A stretch of DNA of 64,000 nt from Isoetes taiwanensis (Eukaryota; Streptophyta; Lycopodiopsida; Isoetales; Isoetaceae): contig JAJEKV010000014.1 in the NCBI GenBank assembly GCA_021234155.1, positions 20,537,513 through 20,601,512 on the forward strand. Direction: 5' to 3'. Under the pieces are notes generated by a model. That model made no database searches. It was not told the DNA's origin and saw nothing but the letters and a program-made list of their open reading frames with translations. Shown piece by piece: positions 1 to 10,620 of this stretch (the stretch's first letter is position 1; each line of letters begins with the position of its first letter). The position numbers were made by a program, and so were the translations under genes.

Positions 1-2130
1 TGATGAAGAGGCTATTCTCTTTGTTATCTCTGAAGTTTAATATTTATTGCAACTTTGACGGGTTTATGCTTGGTGTTGCAACGACTGGCATGTCACCACA
101 ATCAAGCCTCAAGGATGCAGTGCTCGAAGTGGCTTTAATAGGTCTAATGTGTATTGTTGGCATCTGCGTTACCAATGCCTGGTATAACAAAATTCGTAAA
201 GGGCATGAAGAAAAGCAAGCTTGGGATTAATTGACATAGTTTATCCATTTACAATTTCTTTGTCTTATTGCATGAAATGATTTTTGGCTTTGTCCTCCAA
301 AATAACTGGATCAGTCAAGTTATGATCATGGTTCATTAATTTTGGATAAAATGAGATGGTGATGGCTGGTATTACAAAATTGTTAAATGACATAGATAAC
401 ATCAAGCTCGAAATCAAATGACATGGCTTTTCCTTGCACAAATTATGTCTTACATTGCCAAATAGCTTTTGCATTTAATGGTGGTTTACAGTAACAAATG
501 GATCTCTCAGATTAGGACATGGTTCATAAATGTAATATGAGATGGTGATGTTCTCCATGTTTTATAAAACAATTTCTTGCTTCTTAGGTTTATAGTTCGA
601 GGATGAGTGATTTGCTGCAATTATGTATCATATTTATCCAATAAATGGATCAGTTGGGTTATGGGCATGGTTCATAAATATAATATGAGATGACGTTCTC
701 GATGTTAACCTCATCACCTGGAAATGTGTTTGAAAATAAAATTGGGTCCGCACTAAATGAGCCTATCTATAAATTTGAAAGGTTCACTCAAGTATCCTAT
801 CGTGGATCAACATTGGATGATCAAGATTGAACCCGCATCCAATTCATTCAATGGTTTGAATTGAGATAATGATTTGGTGTTGATCCACTATTGGAAAATT
901 TGATCCAAATATGGTCCACAATTGGACCATGGTTCTCCATTGATGACCTTGCACCAATACACAAAACAAGTGCAATCAATCAATATCTTGCATATCAATT
1001 CACTCGACTTTTGCAAAATCTTCTAGGTTGCTTGCATGGTCAACTTTACAATTTTTATAAGGATATTGAGATGGGATTTTCTTTTATTATACTAGCATAA
1101 CCAATTGTGCATACTTTTTTCCCTCCCAAAACATTGCCAGTACCAACCACTGCAAGAGACAACTAAGAGCACTTGAATCTTAGGAACTAAGAAATAATCT
1201 TCGCGTTAAAGCCAATGAATGATTCATGCAACTTCAACTACAACTATAAAGGATGGATACAATTTTAGATGCCACTAGATACACTTATAACTATACCTTT
1301 GCTCTACCATACATTCATACATTGTCGGGGTAATATCCTAAAGAATGCTTGGCAATTTTTCATGCCTAACGCACATTATCCCAATGTTGTATATTGCATT
1401 GCTCTTTAAATTGCCGCTAAAGCCCAGCTATCATTGTGCTCATCATTTCCCTTCATATATAGCAATTACCACCATCCATGAAACAATACGAATATTACCC
1501 CCATACTTATAGACCCTAGCCTTTAAACTGACAAAGACACTAGCTCCAACAAGATTGCTATCCGACACAATTTCGTTCAAATCAATGTCATGTTGTGACT
1601 CCTTTCCTTCTACTACACAATATCCCGACATAAGATATTATTGCTAAACCCAACACTTATTGCAAATCATTTAGAAATAGGAAAGCACGTCCTATGCTTC
1701 CATATTACCAAGCTCCAAACTCATAATTTGATAGATGTCTTTCTAATCAATGTTCTAGCACACTCTTCAAGCAAAATAAAGAGAGTTTTGCAGTCTTTTC
1801 TAACAACAAAACCCCTTCTCCACTTATTGCAAATCACTTAAACATATTACCAAGTTTCAAATCGCTAAATTTGTATATGCCTCAAAGCCCAACAATCTCA
1901 GACATATGTTATCTACTATATTAATTTGCTTTGACATCCTCCTTATTGCTATTTTGGAAATACCTTTCAAAGGGTATTTGTACGTGGCCCAGCATAATAT
2001 AGTCAGGTTTAGGTCCAAATACCACATACACAAAATTTATTTATTCGATTCTATATGAATGAATTACCCTTGCCCCCTCCAAACGACATTAATTGTTCTA
2101 CCTAACCAAGAAACAACCACCTCTTCAACT
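1..2130. other. AT-rich intergenic DNA, no recognised gene
   Basis: No open frame here shows a recognisable motif. The small frame at 3-230 (75 codons) contains one hydrophobic stretch but matches no family I know. The region holds a diverged direct repeat at about 300-705 and ends in a Helitron-like terminus at 2138-2165, so part of it may be the body of a non-autonomous Helitron. I see no tRNA, rRNA or promoter that I would defend. Confidence 0.5.
300..705 (+). repeat. three diverged direct repeat units
   Basis: Three stretches, starting near 300, 495 and 650, share the order TGGATC, then ATGGTTCAT, then AAATGAGATGGTGATG or a close variant. Spacing is roughly 195 and 155 bp. The units differ by many substitutions, so this is an old local duplication and not a young satellite. 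Confidence 0.5.
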
Positions 2131-2137
2131 TTGAAAA

Positions 2138-2165
2138 GCCCGGCAATGCCGGGCACCATAACTAG
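2138..2165 (+). mobile_element. Helitron-like 3' terminus
   Basis: An 8-bp-arm hairpin (GCCCGGCAATGCCGGGC, 2138-2154) is followed after 7 nt by CTAG (2162-2165) and then T. Known Helitrons end in a GC-rich hairpin about 10 nt before CTRR and insert between A and T, so this fits on the plus strand. I could not identify the TC-starting 5' end, and no Rep/helicase is visible, so at best this is a non-autonomous copy lying upstream of 2165. Confidence 0.4.
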
Positions 2166-2908
2166 TAATAAATAAATGTGTACTAACGTAGTGTCAGACC
2201 TGCAGGCCAATAGAAGGATCTAGACGGCAGAAGGGTCGCACTGCGAAGACTTACAACGCCTTTAAATTATAAAATTTTGAAAAACTTTGTGAATATTAAG
2301 TGTGAAAAGTTATAAAAGTTTTGTGGATATGAAATGTTAATTTAAGTAAGGGTTGAGAAATCACCTTACTACAACAAGTTATGGAATAAGGGATGTGATC
2401 ATAATAATTAACTTAAATGTTGCCTTGAGGTAAGTGTTAAAATTGCATGCATGGAATGTGTTGCAGGGATCATGCAGGTTTCCAAGGTGGGGAGACTCGT
2501 GATGTTGCGGACAACATCAATTCAAGGTGGGGAGATTGTGACGTTCTAGCATAATATAAGATATGAATACGTATATTATACAACTACATCACTCGTACAT
2601 GTCGCCTTGACGATATGTACTTGGAAACCATAAAGGGTTGCGCCCTAGGAGGCAACTTCCTATGTTGTACATATCTATAAACATGTGCATTTAACCCCTT
2701 TTGCCACATGGCAAAGCCCCACATGCCCTTTTAGCCCTAACCCTAAAAGGTCATGTAAAAGGAACAAAATGCAAAACCCTAAACCTTTGTCCTTTTCGCA
2801 TTTCAGCTTCCTTGAGCCATTCCAGCCAAGCCAAGTTGCTATTTCACATTGCCAGATGCCGCCAAGCTGGCTTTGCACAACGGATCTCCAAGATTCGGTC
2901 GTCTTCGT
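2166..2908. other. flank of LTR insertion, no recognised gene
   Basis: The interval is mostly AT-rich with a GC-richer stretch near 2690-2908 that was split by the LTR retrotransposon: the sequence resumes after 11308. Short frames on both strands here (91-128 codons) overlap one another and match nothing known. It is simply the pre-insertion target region. Confidence 0.4.
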
Positions 2909-3119
2909 TGTTACGGTCCAAGGGCAAGTCGTGCTTGCAGGCCTTGGGACTGGGAGTTGACCTTGGAAGTGCCACCGGGTGGCCTGGGAACGTTCCAAAG
3001 AGAAGTTACCGCCTAGGGGCGGCGTATGGGTTCTTTTTTAAATGGCATTCGTTTCGTATGCTAAGTTGGCATTTAAATATATTATAAAGGGCCCCTTAAT
3101 TGAAGTAAGAGCATAATGC

Positions 3120-3215
3120 CCTTCTATAGCTGCCCAGCCTAAGGCGCCAGACCCAGACCCCTTCAGAGGCTACCGCCCAGCCTAAGGCGGCAGGCCCAGG
3201 CCCCTTCAGGGGCTA
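3120..3215 (+). repeat. tandem duplication in LINE 5' region
   Basis: Two units of about 45 bp contain GCCCAGCCTAAGGCG followed by CCCCTTCAG and GGCTA. Internal tandem units in the 5' UTR are common in L1-like elements, where they can act as promoter monomers; that function is inferred, not shown. Confidence 0.6.
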
Positions 3216-3835
3216 GCATCAAGCAACAACGGGCAAAAGGAGGGAGCGAGTTCAGCATCAAGGCCGGAGGGAGCGGTTTTTTTTCAATCACCATGATTTC
3301 GGAACTGTGAGGGTTTAGCATCAACGTGATTTGGGAATCAGGCGGGCTAGCATCCAGCTTCAGGGAGCATCGGCTAAATTGCACCAGCACATGATGGGGT
3401 CTTCATGTTTCAACTGCAGCGCCAACTTCTGAGCATCGAGGTGATAGCACCAAGCCATAGAAGCAGCACATCTAGCCATAGAAGCGGCACATCACGGGGA
3501 TAGCAGCAACAACTCGGGGGCAACGGATCGGCCTCAAGCGATTCATGAATTCGCCCACTTCATAGCAACCTGCAGATTCAGCAAGAGCCCTCAGCCCAAT
3601 TTTTTTTCCATCCTAAGCCAGTTTGGTTTGGCCCCTCTGCCAGAATGGATTGTGTTATTCTTATTTTGGATTCTTGGGTATTTGCTGTTGTCAGATCAAT
3701 AGTTGCCCTTGTCACGGCAAAAAACAGCCTGCCATATTAGATTAGATTTGAGCCAAGATTCCTTTAGGCCCAAGAAGGTTACGTCAGCTTAACCTAGCTT
3801 AGCAAGTGGCAGGCTCGCCTGGAAGGTTTTACGCC

Positions 3836-4642
3836 ATGACCAGACGGGCTCGGTGTAAAAATTCTAGCACACCTGGTGGGGATCTTCTCAAGCAGTTCCT
3901 TGAAATTAGAGATAAACTTTGCCCACGTCTCTCAGCAGCAGAACATGACATGCTATTTCCTGCCTTGGAACAGACAATGTTTGCCCCTACTGTTATGATA
4001 GAAGCTCAACAATTCCTTCAAATACTGATTACGCTTTCTTCCAAGACCCTGCCGAATAGCCCTATAGAACCACCACCCTCTCCTAGGCCGCAGTGCAGAG
4101 ATAGCAGTATACAGACTGATCTACAGCTAGACAGGCCAGAATGCACAGAGACTGATCTAGAGACGGACATGAGCACAGATGCCAGAACTAAGACAGCTCC
4201 AGCCTCATGCAAGGATACCATAATGACTGATGTACAGGTAACTCCAGGTTCAGACACAACTTTTCACAAGTATGGGGAGCAGGTCCCATCATCGATAGCT
4301 GATCCCGAGCAAGATAGAGGACTCAGTCTGCGCATAGCGGGGCTACCTGAAACAGATTCTTGCTCAGATGCTGAACAAACTGCAAATTTTTTCACTGATA
4401 TCATGCACATTCAGCAGCCTTGTATTGCCATAGCCCGGCGAGTTGGGGCCCAGAGACCGGACAGACCTCGTCATATAGTCGTACACTTCAGCACCGCTCA
4501 GGACAGATTATATGTGCTCCAGCACGGCAGTCATTTGAAGAATATTAGATTCTCTGTTCAGGAGGATCTCTTCCCTGTACAGTTAACTAGGCGACGACGG
4601 GAGTTGTGCAAAGTCCGAGAGGCTCGGATGCAGAACAAATGA
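3836..4642 (+). CDS. LINE ORF1 protein (RRM-like, L1-type)
   Basis: This 268-codon intact frame starts at the first ATG, 3836; an in-frame GTG at 3806 would add ten residues. The N-terminal half is Ser/Thr/Pro-rich. From about residue 165 it reads like the RNA-binding and C-terminal part of L1-type ORF1: LRIAGLPE, then a RRVGAQRPDRPRHIVVHF stretch, then VLQHG and VQEDLFPVQLTRRRRELCK. ORF1 proteins bind element RNA in the retrotransposition particle. The frame is uninterrupted while almost every other element gene in the window is broken, so the copy is fairly young or has been under constraint. The zinc-knuckle type of ORF1 is not seen. Confidence 0.75.
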   Translation: MTRRARCKNSSTPGGDLLKQFLEIRDKLCPRLSAAEHDMLFPALEQTMFAPTVMIEAQQFLQILITLSSKTLPNSPIEPPPSPRPQCRDSSIQTDLQLDRPECTETDLETDMSTDARTKTAPASCKDTIMTDVQVTPGSDTTFHKYGEQVPSSIADPEQDRGLSLRIAGLPETDSCSDAEQTANFFTDIMHIQQPCIAIARRVGAQRPDRPRHIVVHFSTAQDRLYVLQHGSHLKNIRFSVQEDLFPVQLTRRRRELCKVREARMQNK

Positions 4643-4916
4643 GCAGTGTGCAGAGGGGGCACGGCTATCATTCGTGACCATTGGTCTGAGAACCCTTGGC
4701 TGGGATACACATAGTGCCTTATTAGTTAGTTCTTTTTGTTATTTCTTTCATGTTTTGTTACGGGGCTTTGTCTCCATGTTGTGCTTAGTTTGTTTAGGCT
4801 TATGCCTTTTTGTTCTGTAGGGGGCTCACGCCCTCTTTTCTTTGTTCGGGTCCCATAACCAAATTAGGGTTCTCGTGGACGATAAAAAACTTATCTTATC
4901 TTACCTTATCTTAAAA
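4643..4916 (+). other. LINE 3' UTR and TTATC tail
   Basis: The segment has T-rich sequence, then GGGTCCCATAACC and GTGGACGATAAAA (about 4849-4888), then repeats of CTTATCTTATC. The same two motifs in the same order end the GC-rich LINE at 58.45-58.5 kb and occur in reverse complement near 48.09 and 63.9 kb, so they mark the reverse-transcription start end of one LINE lineage. Confidence 0.7.
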
Positions 4917-5524
4917 GAACCACTTAACCATTGCCTTATGGGGCTGATGTGGTATCACCTCATTGATGAGGTGGTTAAAAGGCAAAATTGAAGCTGAGGC
5001 ATCGCAGACTGATAGCAGGCGGCTGAACCTGTTGGAAAAAGTTGGATGTGATCAAGGAAAGCTCGGTTTGAGCTAAAATAAACTGCCACCACCTTTATTT
5101 GGGCTAATCTTAGCCCTAGTAGCTCTATATAAGGCATTGGAGACAGTTTTGGAGATCACAGTTTCGCTATTGGAGCTAAGCAATTGGAGCACCTTGCTTT
5201 TCCATACTGCTTGATCTTCTATTTCTGGGTGTTCTAACCCATTTCGAATTATTTGAGGTTCAATTCGGGTTGTTCCGAGTTACTCCATAATTTGGTGTTC
5301 GCTTGGGAAGTTGTTTCGTTCTTGGAGCGTTCTTGAATCTTCTTTGAGCAATACTGCTACTGCAGTATTGAGTTCTTGTGATAGAACTTGTGAAGCTGGG
5401 CTTCAGGCTGATCCTGGGGATCAGTAAGGGTTGTGCGTGGGGAGTTCTGGGAACTCAAGGTTGGGGGAACTCTAGGAGTTCTAGGTAGCACAACTGATCT
5501 TACTTTTTGTAGGCTGTAACAATT

Positions 5525-5536
5525 TGGTATCAGAGC
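5525..5536 (+). other. primer-binding site, initiator tRNA-Met
   Basis: TGGTATCAGAGC lies 3 nt after the left LTR end. It is complementary to the 3' end of plant initiator tRNA-Met (GCTCTGATACCA), the usual primer of plant Ty1 and Ty3 elements. Confidence 0.9.
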
Positions 5537-5906
5537 CAAGTTGTAGAATTTCATGCCGATCCTCTGTGGCAACTAACTAGGTTAGCTGTGCTATGGAAGA
5601 TGCAACTATGTTGATATTGGGATTGTTATGAACCTACGCGAAAACAAGAAAAATAGGTGGAAAATACACAAGAAATATGGAAGAAATACGCCAAGATCGG
5701 CAAAGAATCTGATATATGAACAGGAATCAAAAGTACAATGGCCCGAAGGCAAGCAGGGACACGAGACAGATGCCTAGAAAGCTCAAGACTGGCGTTGAAC
5801 CAGAATGGTTCGACAAGAAGGAGATGCCTCCTTATATATGTAGGCCAACGGTCAGGATCGCGCCACTCCAATGGATGAGATCATGCCAAGTGTTGCGCAT
5901 GCATGT

Positions 5907-5930
5907 AGGTTCTAGAATAACTCTAGAACC
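5907..5930 (-). promoter_or_regulatory. heat-shock-element-like inverted repeat
   Basis: GGTTCTAGAATAACTCTAGA with its continuation ACC is a near-perfect inverted repeat containing TTCTAGAA and CTCTAGAA. Heat-shock elements are arrays of alternating nGAAn and nTTCn; here two such pairs occur but one is out of phase by a base. It lies about 70 bp upstream of the LTR TATA box on the minus strand. The heat response is an inference. Confidence 0.35.
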
Positions 5931-5984
5931 TCCTGGAAACAGCCCCACATATGAGAAAGACATGAGGGAATGTCTTTAACAAAT

Positions 5985-6062
5985 ATTGGTAGGGCGCTTG
6001 GTAAACGTGTGTGACTTGCAACTAGAAGGTTACGAGTTCAAACCTTGCTTCGTGCAATTATC
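5985..6062 (+). other. tRNA-like (SINE head-like) segment
   Basis: The segment reads like a decayed tRNA: GGTAGGGCGCTTGGTAAAC resembles a D-arm/A-box and GAGTTCAAACCTTG resembles a T-arm/B-box, about 33 nt apart, with a loop containing TTGCAAC between. It lies within the chromovirus LTR on the opposite strand. The acceptor stem does not pair convincingly, so it is not a functional tRNA gene; a SINE head or a captured Pol III promoter is possible. Confidence 0.4.
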
Positions 6063-6139
6063 CTTTTGCATCCGTGTGACGACAGTCCTTGTACATACGA
6101 GTATAATGTTCGTATAAAATACGAATATTCGTATGGTCG

Positions 6140-7740
6140 TCACACCATCCCCCTCCTACGACGGCGATGAGTCCTCGGAGCTGGAGCCGGAGTACTCAAA
6201 CTTGGCTTATCCGGGTAACATCGGTGAAACTCCGCAATTTTATTAGGAGCATTACTCAGATTCTCGACAGGCTCCCAGGTTCTATCACTTGGCGAGTAAC
6301 CTTCCCAATCGACAAAGTAATACAATCGTCGACGAAGAAACTTGGAGTCCAGAATCTCTCGAACCTCGATCTCCTTATGATCATCAATTTCTACTGGTGG
6401 CGACGGTGGAGGAACGCAATCTGGAAAAGTATTGACTGTGTAGGGCTCCAATAGAGAAACATGAAATACTGGATGAAGTCGAACAACTGGAGGGAGCTCG
6501 AGCTGAAATGCCACATTGCTGATCGTAGTCGTGATCTGGTAAGGGTCAAGGCGACGATAGTCAAGCTTATTGCAAGGACATGAGGTAGGGAGGTCCCTAC
6601 GAAGAAGCCAGACAAGGTCACCAACGTGAAATTTAGGAGCTTCTTGCCAATACAATCAGCATAATGCCGATAGCGTTCCTGTACTCGGTGAAGATGATGC
6701 TGAAGATTCGATTGAAGAGCTTGGAGTTTCTCAAGTCGAGACTCAGCACTAGGATTGACCGAGTCACCGCCAGCGGCGTTAAGGGACCAACGAGGATCCT
6801 GACCAGAGTTTAGAAAGAACGGAGTCTGGCCAATGGAAGCATGTACTGAGTTATTATAGGCAAACTCAGCTAGTGTGGAAGATAATCGACCCAATCATCC
6901 TGCTGGTAACTGATAAAGCACCTTAAATATTGCTCCAGAGTCTGATTAGTGCGCTCCGCCTGCCTATTACTTTCTGGATGATGACCAGCTGTCAGTGAGC
7001 AGTCGATATGCAATAACTCCAAAAGTCGCTTCCAAAAACCTGCGACGAATTGTGGTCCACGATCGCTGACGATAGTATCGGGCAAGCCTTCAAGTCTGAC
7101 TACTTCACAAAGAAGAAGATCCATTGTTCCCTCACTGGTGATGGTGACGTTGCAGGGAATAAAATAAGCCATCTTAGATAAACGATCAACAACAACCATG
7201 ATGGCATCATAACCCCGAGAGACTGGCAACTCCGGAATAAAGTCTATAGAAATGCTCTTCCAAGGTCCACCTAGTACCGGGAATGGCTGAAGGCCATGAG
7301 GAAGATGCCTTGGGACCTTCACTCGACAGCAGATGTCAAAACATCGAATAAAAGCTTCGACAGAGCCACGAAGCCCAGGCCACCAATACTCTCGACTAAT
7401 AAGTTCAAGAGTCTTGGCTACTCCAAAGTGTCTGGCCATAGGGGAACATGGCAAGGAGAAGTCGAAGCCTAGAAGCACTACATCTTGAGCCAATGGATAA
7501 GAGGGCAGAGATGCTCGAACAGACACCAACAAGGCCGTATCATGAGGCCTCTCGAATAAAGTGAGGGCCATAAGCTGGAACCGATCAGGCCCTAGAATAA
7601 CCTGTGATTGTTGGTCAAATGCAGAATCACCTAGCTTGGGCTCAAGGTAGGAACGTCGAGACAACGCATCAGGCTTTCCTTGGAGGGATCCAGGACGGTA
7701 CTTAATCACGAAATTAATCCGGGATAATACTTGAACATGG
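6140..7740 (-). pseudogene. chromovirus pol: RNase H end, integrase, chromodomain
   Basis: The first frame (7709 down to 6870) starts inside RNase H (YRPGSLQGKPDALSRR), then shows the integrase zinc-finger region (HFGVAKTLELI...WWPG...CFDIC) and the DDE catalytic core: SIDFI, VSDRGPQFVAGF and HPESNRQAERTNQT keep the D, D and E. The reading shifts near 6880 (FAYNNSVHASIGQTPF) and again near 6655, where the C-terminal part has FHVGDLVWLLRRD, HPVFHVSLLEPY and a chromodomain (VREILDSKFLRRRLYYFVDW, EGYSPSDRTWEP). Two frameshifts and the missing 5' part make it non-functional. Integrase would join element DNA to the target, and the chromodomain would steer it to modified histone tails. Confidence 0.9.
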
Positions 7741-10603
7741 CAATGTGATTATAATATTAGTCCATAGAGTTGATTTAAGCTGGGCTTAAATTTGAACAAA
7801 ACGGACTGATAATATGTTCTAGAGCATTGGGATTAATATTTTATAAACCACCAATTCCACTATTTATTATGCAAGGTATTGTGTAATTCTATGTTGGCTT
7901 TTATTAAGCAATGGTGGAACCAAGATATTTTGGTTCAAAAGATTCAAGCAATGCTTGAATAATTATGAGCAACATGCTAATATTGCTTTAATCATAGTGA
8001 TGTGTCCGTAATTGGATTCTCGTACAATGAATTGTCAGTTTGAACAATTAGAGTTCATTATGGCAATTCAATTAGGTGCATGTTGTCCACTTCTTTCTGG
8101 GGGAAGGAAGAATGATTACCCAATTGCACTTGGACAAATCTTGACTTATAGATTCCACGGGGGAGGAAAGGTTTTATGACATCGGTAAGGTTTTATGACA
8201 TCGATAATGAGCGGGTTGTGAAAGATTGGAATTCAACCTAAGTGCGTCTCGGGGTTGCGAGAAATTCTTAATCTTCGACGACTTCGTTCATGGAATTCCT
8301 GACTTAGAGTCAAGAATTAAATGGATTAGAGCTCAATGGAAAGCTATTGGCGTGGCCAAAAGCTGTTGTTAGCAATGCCGCTTCAAGGGTTGGGACTTGA
8401 ATGCTAATAAAATTGATGCTAGGGGTGAGCTTGAAGGGCTCTTGGATTTGCCAAGGTCAAAAGGTTGCCTAAGCAATCTCAAGCTAAGTGTAGCTAGGTG
8501 AGATTATGCGACCATGGTTTGAGAACTTATGATTAGAAGTTCATGAGTCGAAGTGTTGGATATTATCTAGAAGGTAACATACAGATGACCATAGCAATCT
8601 CTATAAGCATAGAGTTTCTTGAATTGTGATATAATTCTTAGTTGGAGGATTATTAATGCTTAGGAGAAGGTTGACAAAAAGGACAAGGTGACCATGCCTG
8701 GGACTGGTGCATTGGAATCTTCTCTTGTATAAAAGTAGTTTTGCCGAGTGGCTGAACTTCATTTTCATGAGCAATGCATCACAAAATCCTATGCTAGGTA
8801 TGGGAAGCTATGGGTCAAGTTTGCCAAGTTGTTACTTGGAGTTGAGTGTGCAATGTGTCAGGCTATGAAAGCCAAGGATAGTTGCATACTAAGATTGCCA
8901 CAAGCTTACTTACATGGAACCATTATGTAAGTGTGAGAGCTAGAGTCACATTGCTCGTGACTGCAAGGCAGCGCACTTGATTCTAGTAAGGTTTGACCAA
9001 GTACCCTAGGGTGGTACTAATGTAGATATTATTGTTAACCTAATGTGGTTAACATATGCATGCAATATGATGGGACCATTGAAATGGTCTATGCGAAGGG
9101 TCGTGAGATTTGGTAGTGGATACATGTGTGAATCATCTAGATGTACTCTTATCAACGCAGTCTTGGAAAATGTGTTGAGGGTAAAATTTATCCATGAGAA
9201 GTTAACTACGTGGAAGGATTAGCTACCCTACCCGGTTGCTTCGAATTAACCTATGTAAACGATCTAAAGCGATATAGTATGTGTGGATGGGAGTAGAATC
9301 CTATGATATGTACTACAGTACATGAGTGCCTCAAAAAGGATTCTACTTTAAGTTGTTGCATGATGGAGGGGCAATTCTCACTTTCCCATAAGTAGAGTTG
9401 TGTGAATCTCCAAGTAGAGTCAAACCTATGCAAATTGAGGCCATCCTGGGAAAGATCCAGTACTGAGTTTGGATACGAAATGGTAATTTCTTAGTTATAC
9501 GAATAATTTTTTTAATAATATGGTTAAGAAAAGTGTCAATGTTTATTCCGCATTATGCTAATGCTTTTCGAGGAAAAGGCTGGGGATATTAGCATATGAG
9601 TTAGCTTTGTTGAAAAAACTAGATCTAGTACTGAGTATTGTGAAAGCTAGCTATACAAACTATACTATGGTGGATAATGAGGCTAATTCCATGATATAGA
9701 GTCCGTGCTAAACTCCACTGTAACCCGAACTGATTTTGGATACTTCAATTTGTTCGAAAGTTGTACAATAAGGCTATTCTTGGAATATCAAGGTCTCGTA
9801 GGGACATGAGAAATCCAAAGTGGCCATTAGGAGAACAAGTAATTGTATAATATATTTCCTATATTGAATCCTTAGCTGGACCTTGACGCCAAGGTTCTAA
9901 GGAGGGGGAGTAAATAAAGTGTTACAGGTAATTTGGGGGCATGTCGCGCATGCATGCTAGACCCTATGGGACGTCTATGGTTGTGGAGTAGCATCGATCT
10001 TACCACTGGATCGTCTGGGATATGATTGATATGAGTAGATGATTTGTATCTACTAACTGCGGATAGTGAATTTTGAGATGGCAAAAGTTCGTATGCTTAA
10101 GTGGCAATAAAATCAAGGTTAAGGAGTCCAAGAATGGACCTGAAACCATTGTGGATGTATGGATTGACAGGACAACCATGATTGGCTAGGTCAATCTAAA
10201 TGTAAATATACCAAGAATGCAAAGTATAACTTTTTCTTTTCTTGCAAAGGCAAGGGTTCTTGTTTTGGGGTTGCATCATTGGGTGTATGCCAAACTGCTC
10301 TAGGTCATATTAGCATGCCTAATCAGGGATTGGCTTGGACTTGGTTCTCATTTTCCCAAGAATATCTGTTGGCGAGTAGTGTTTGATGCATTCTGGGCTA
10401 AGACAGATGATTTAAATTTGCATCTTGTAGTTGTTGCAACTTTGGAGTGCTAAAAGGTCTAGCTAAGTTCTATTCGCAAATGTGGAGCTTATGTCTTGTT
10501 CCAAGTGATGAACATTTATAAGCTAACCGTGATGCTTCTTGGTATTACTTACGTGCAACGTTTTCCTCATTTGAAACTCTAGACCTTGAGGACAAGGTCC
10601 TAC
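7741..10603 (+). other. degenerate interior of host LTR element
   Basis: The stretch has no long frames on either strand. Near 8934-8966 a TGT...CAC...TGC pattern encodes CESxSHIARDC with one stop, the second half of a CCHC zinc knuckle as found in retroviral-type gag. A short duplication of TTTTATGACATCG occurs near 8172-8206. Nothing resembling RT or integrase can be read on the plus strand, so this interior is either highly decayed or was a large non-autonomous type. Confidence 0.45.
8926..8972 (+). pseudogene. gag zinc-knuckle remnant
   Basis: The C-x4-H-x4-C half of a CCHC knuckle is visible with the hallmark HIARDC; the first cysteine pair is disturbed by a frameshift and an in-frame TAG sits in the loop. 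Such knuckles bind genomic RNA during packaging. It matches the plus orientation given by the PBS and polypurine tract. Confidence 0.5.
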
Positions 10604-10620
10604 GAGGGAGGGGAGGAAAT
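10604..10620 (+). other. polypurine tract
   Basis: GAGGGAGGGGAGGAAAT ends immediately before the right LTR start TGTTATGG, as required for plus-strand DNA priming in LTR elements. Confidence 0.85.

Larger units (their letters stand above)
3092..4916 (+). mobile_element. ORF1-only LINE inserted in LTR
   Basis: This segment is absent from the right LTR, so it is an insertion. It has a GC-rich 5' part with a duplicated motif (3120-3210), one ORF1-type gene (3836-4642), a 3' UTR, the GTGGACGATAAAA end motif shared with the LINE at 54.5-58.5 kb, and a TTATC-type tail (about 4890-4914). No endonuclease or reverse transcriptase lies between ORF1 and the tail, so the copy is internally deleted or belongs to a non-autonomous subfamily. 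The exact duplication at its ends is blurred (AAAGGG against AAAGAACCA). Confidence 0.75.
2909..5521 (+). repeat. left LTR, interrupted by LINE
   Basis: Without the LINE the LTR is about 0.79 kb. It aligns with the right LTR along its length, including the GTCCAAGGGCAAGTCG start and the GTAGCACAACTGATC end. A TATA box (TATATAAGG, 5125-5133) lies about 390 bp before the LTR end. The right copy lacks about 90 bp near 11185 that are present here (about 5300-5398). Confidence 0.85.
5624..6144 (-). repeat. 3' LTR of the chromovirus
   Basis: The LTR runs from TGTGACGACC (6144 on the minus strand) to CATAACA (5624), giving TG...CA ends and about 521 bp. A TATA box (ATATATAAGG on the minus strand, near 5835-5844) and an upstream inverted repeat with TTCTAGAA cores (5907-5930) form a plausible promoter. 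A 16-bp palindrome ATACGAATATTCGTAT (6119-6134) lies near its outer edge. The pol stop codon falls inside the first bases of the LTR. Confidence 0.7.
5624..7740 (-). mobile_element. 5'-truncated chromovirus (Ty3/gypsy)
   Basis: On the minus strand the order is end of RNase H, integrase, chromodomain, a short G-rich polypurine tract (about 6145-6160) and one LTR (5624-6144). Gag, protease, RT and most of RNase H are missing, and no second LTR is present. Chromoviruses are the Ty3 branch whose integrase carries a C-terminal chromodomain. The piece is inserted into the interior of the plus-strand element about 100 bp after its PBS. Truncation in an LTR element is not explained by target-primed synthesis, so a later deletion or recombination is likely. 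Confidence 0.8.

Noticed and set aside
3-230. 75-codon ORF at the window start
   Set aside because: One hydrophobic stretch only; no family match and no gene context, so not called as a gene.
5985-6062. functional tRNA gene
   Set aside because: A- and B-box-like blocks are present but the acceptor stem does not pair, and the sequence lies inside an LTR.
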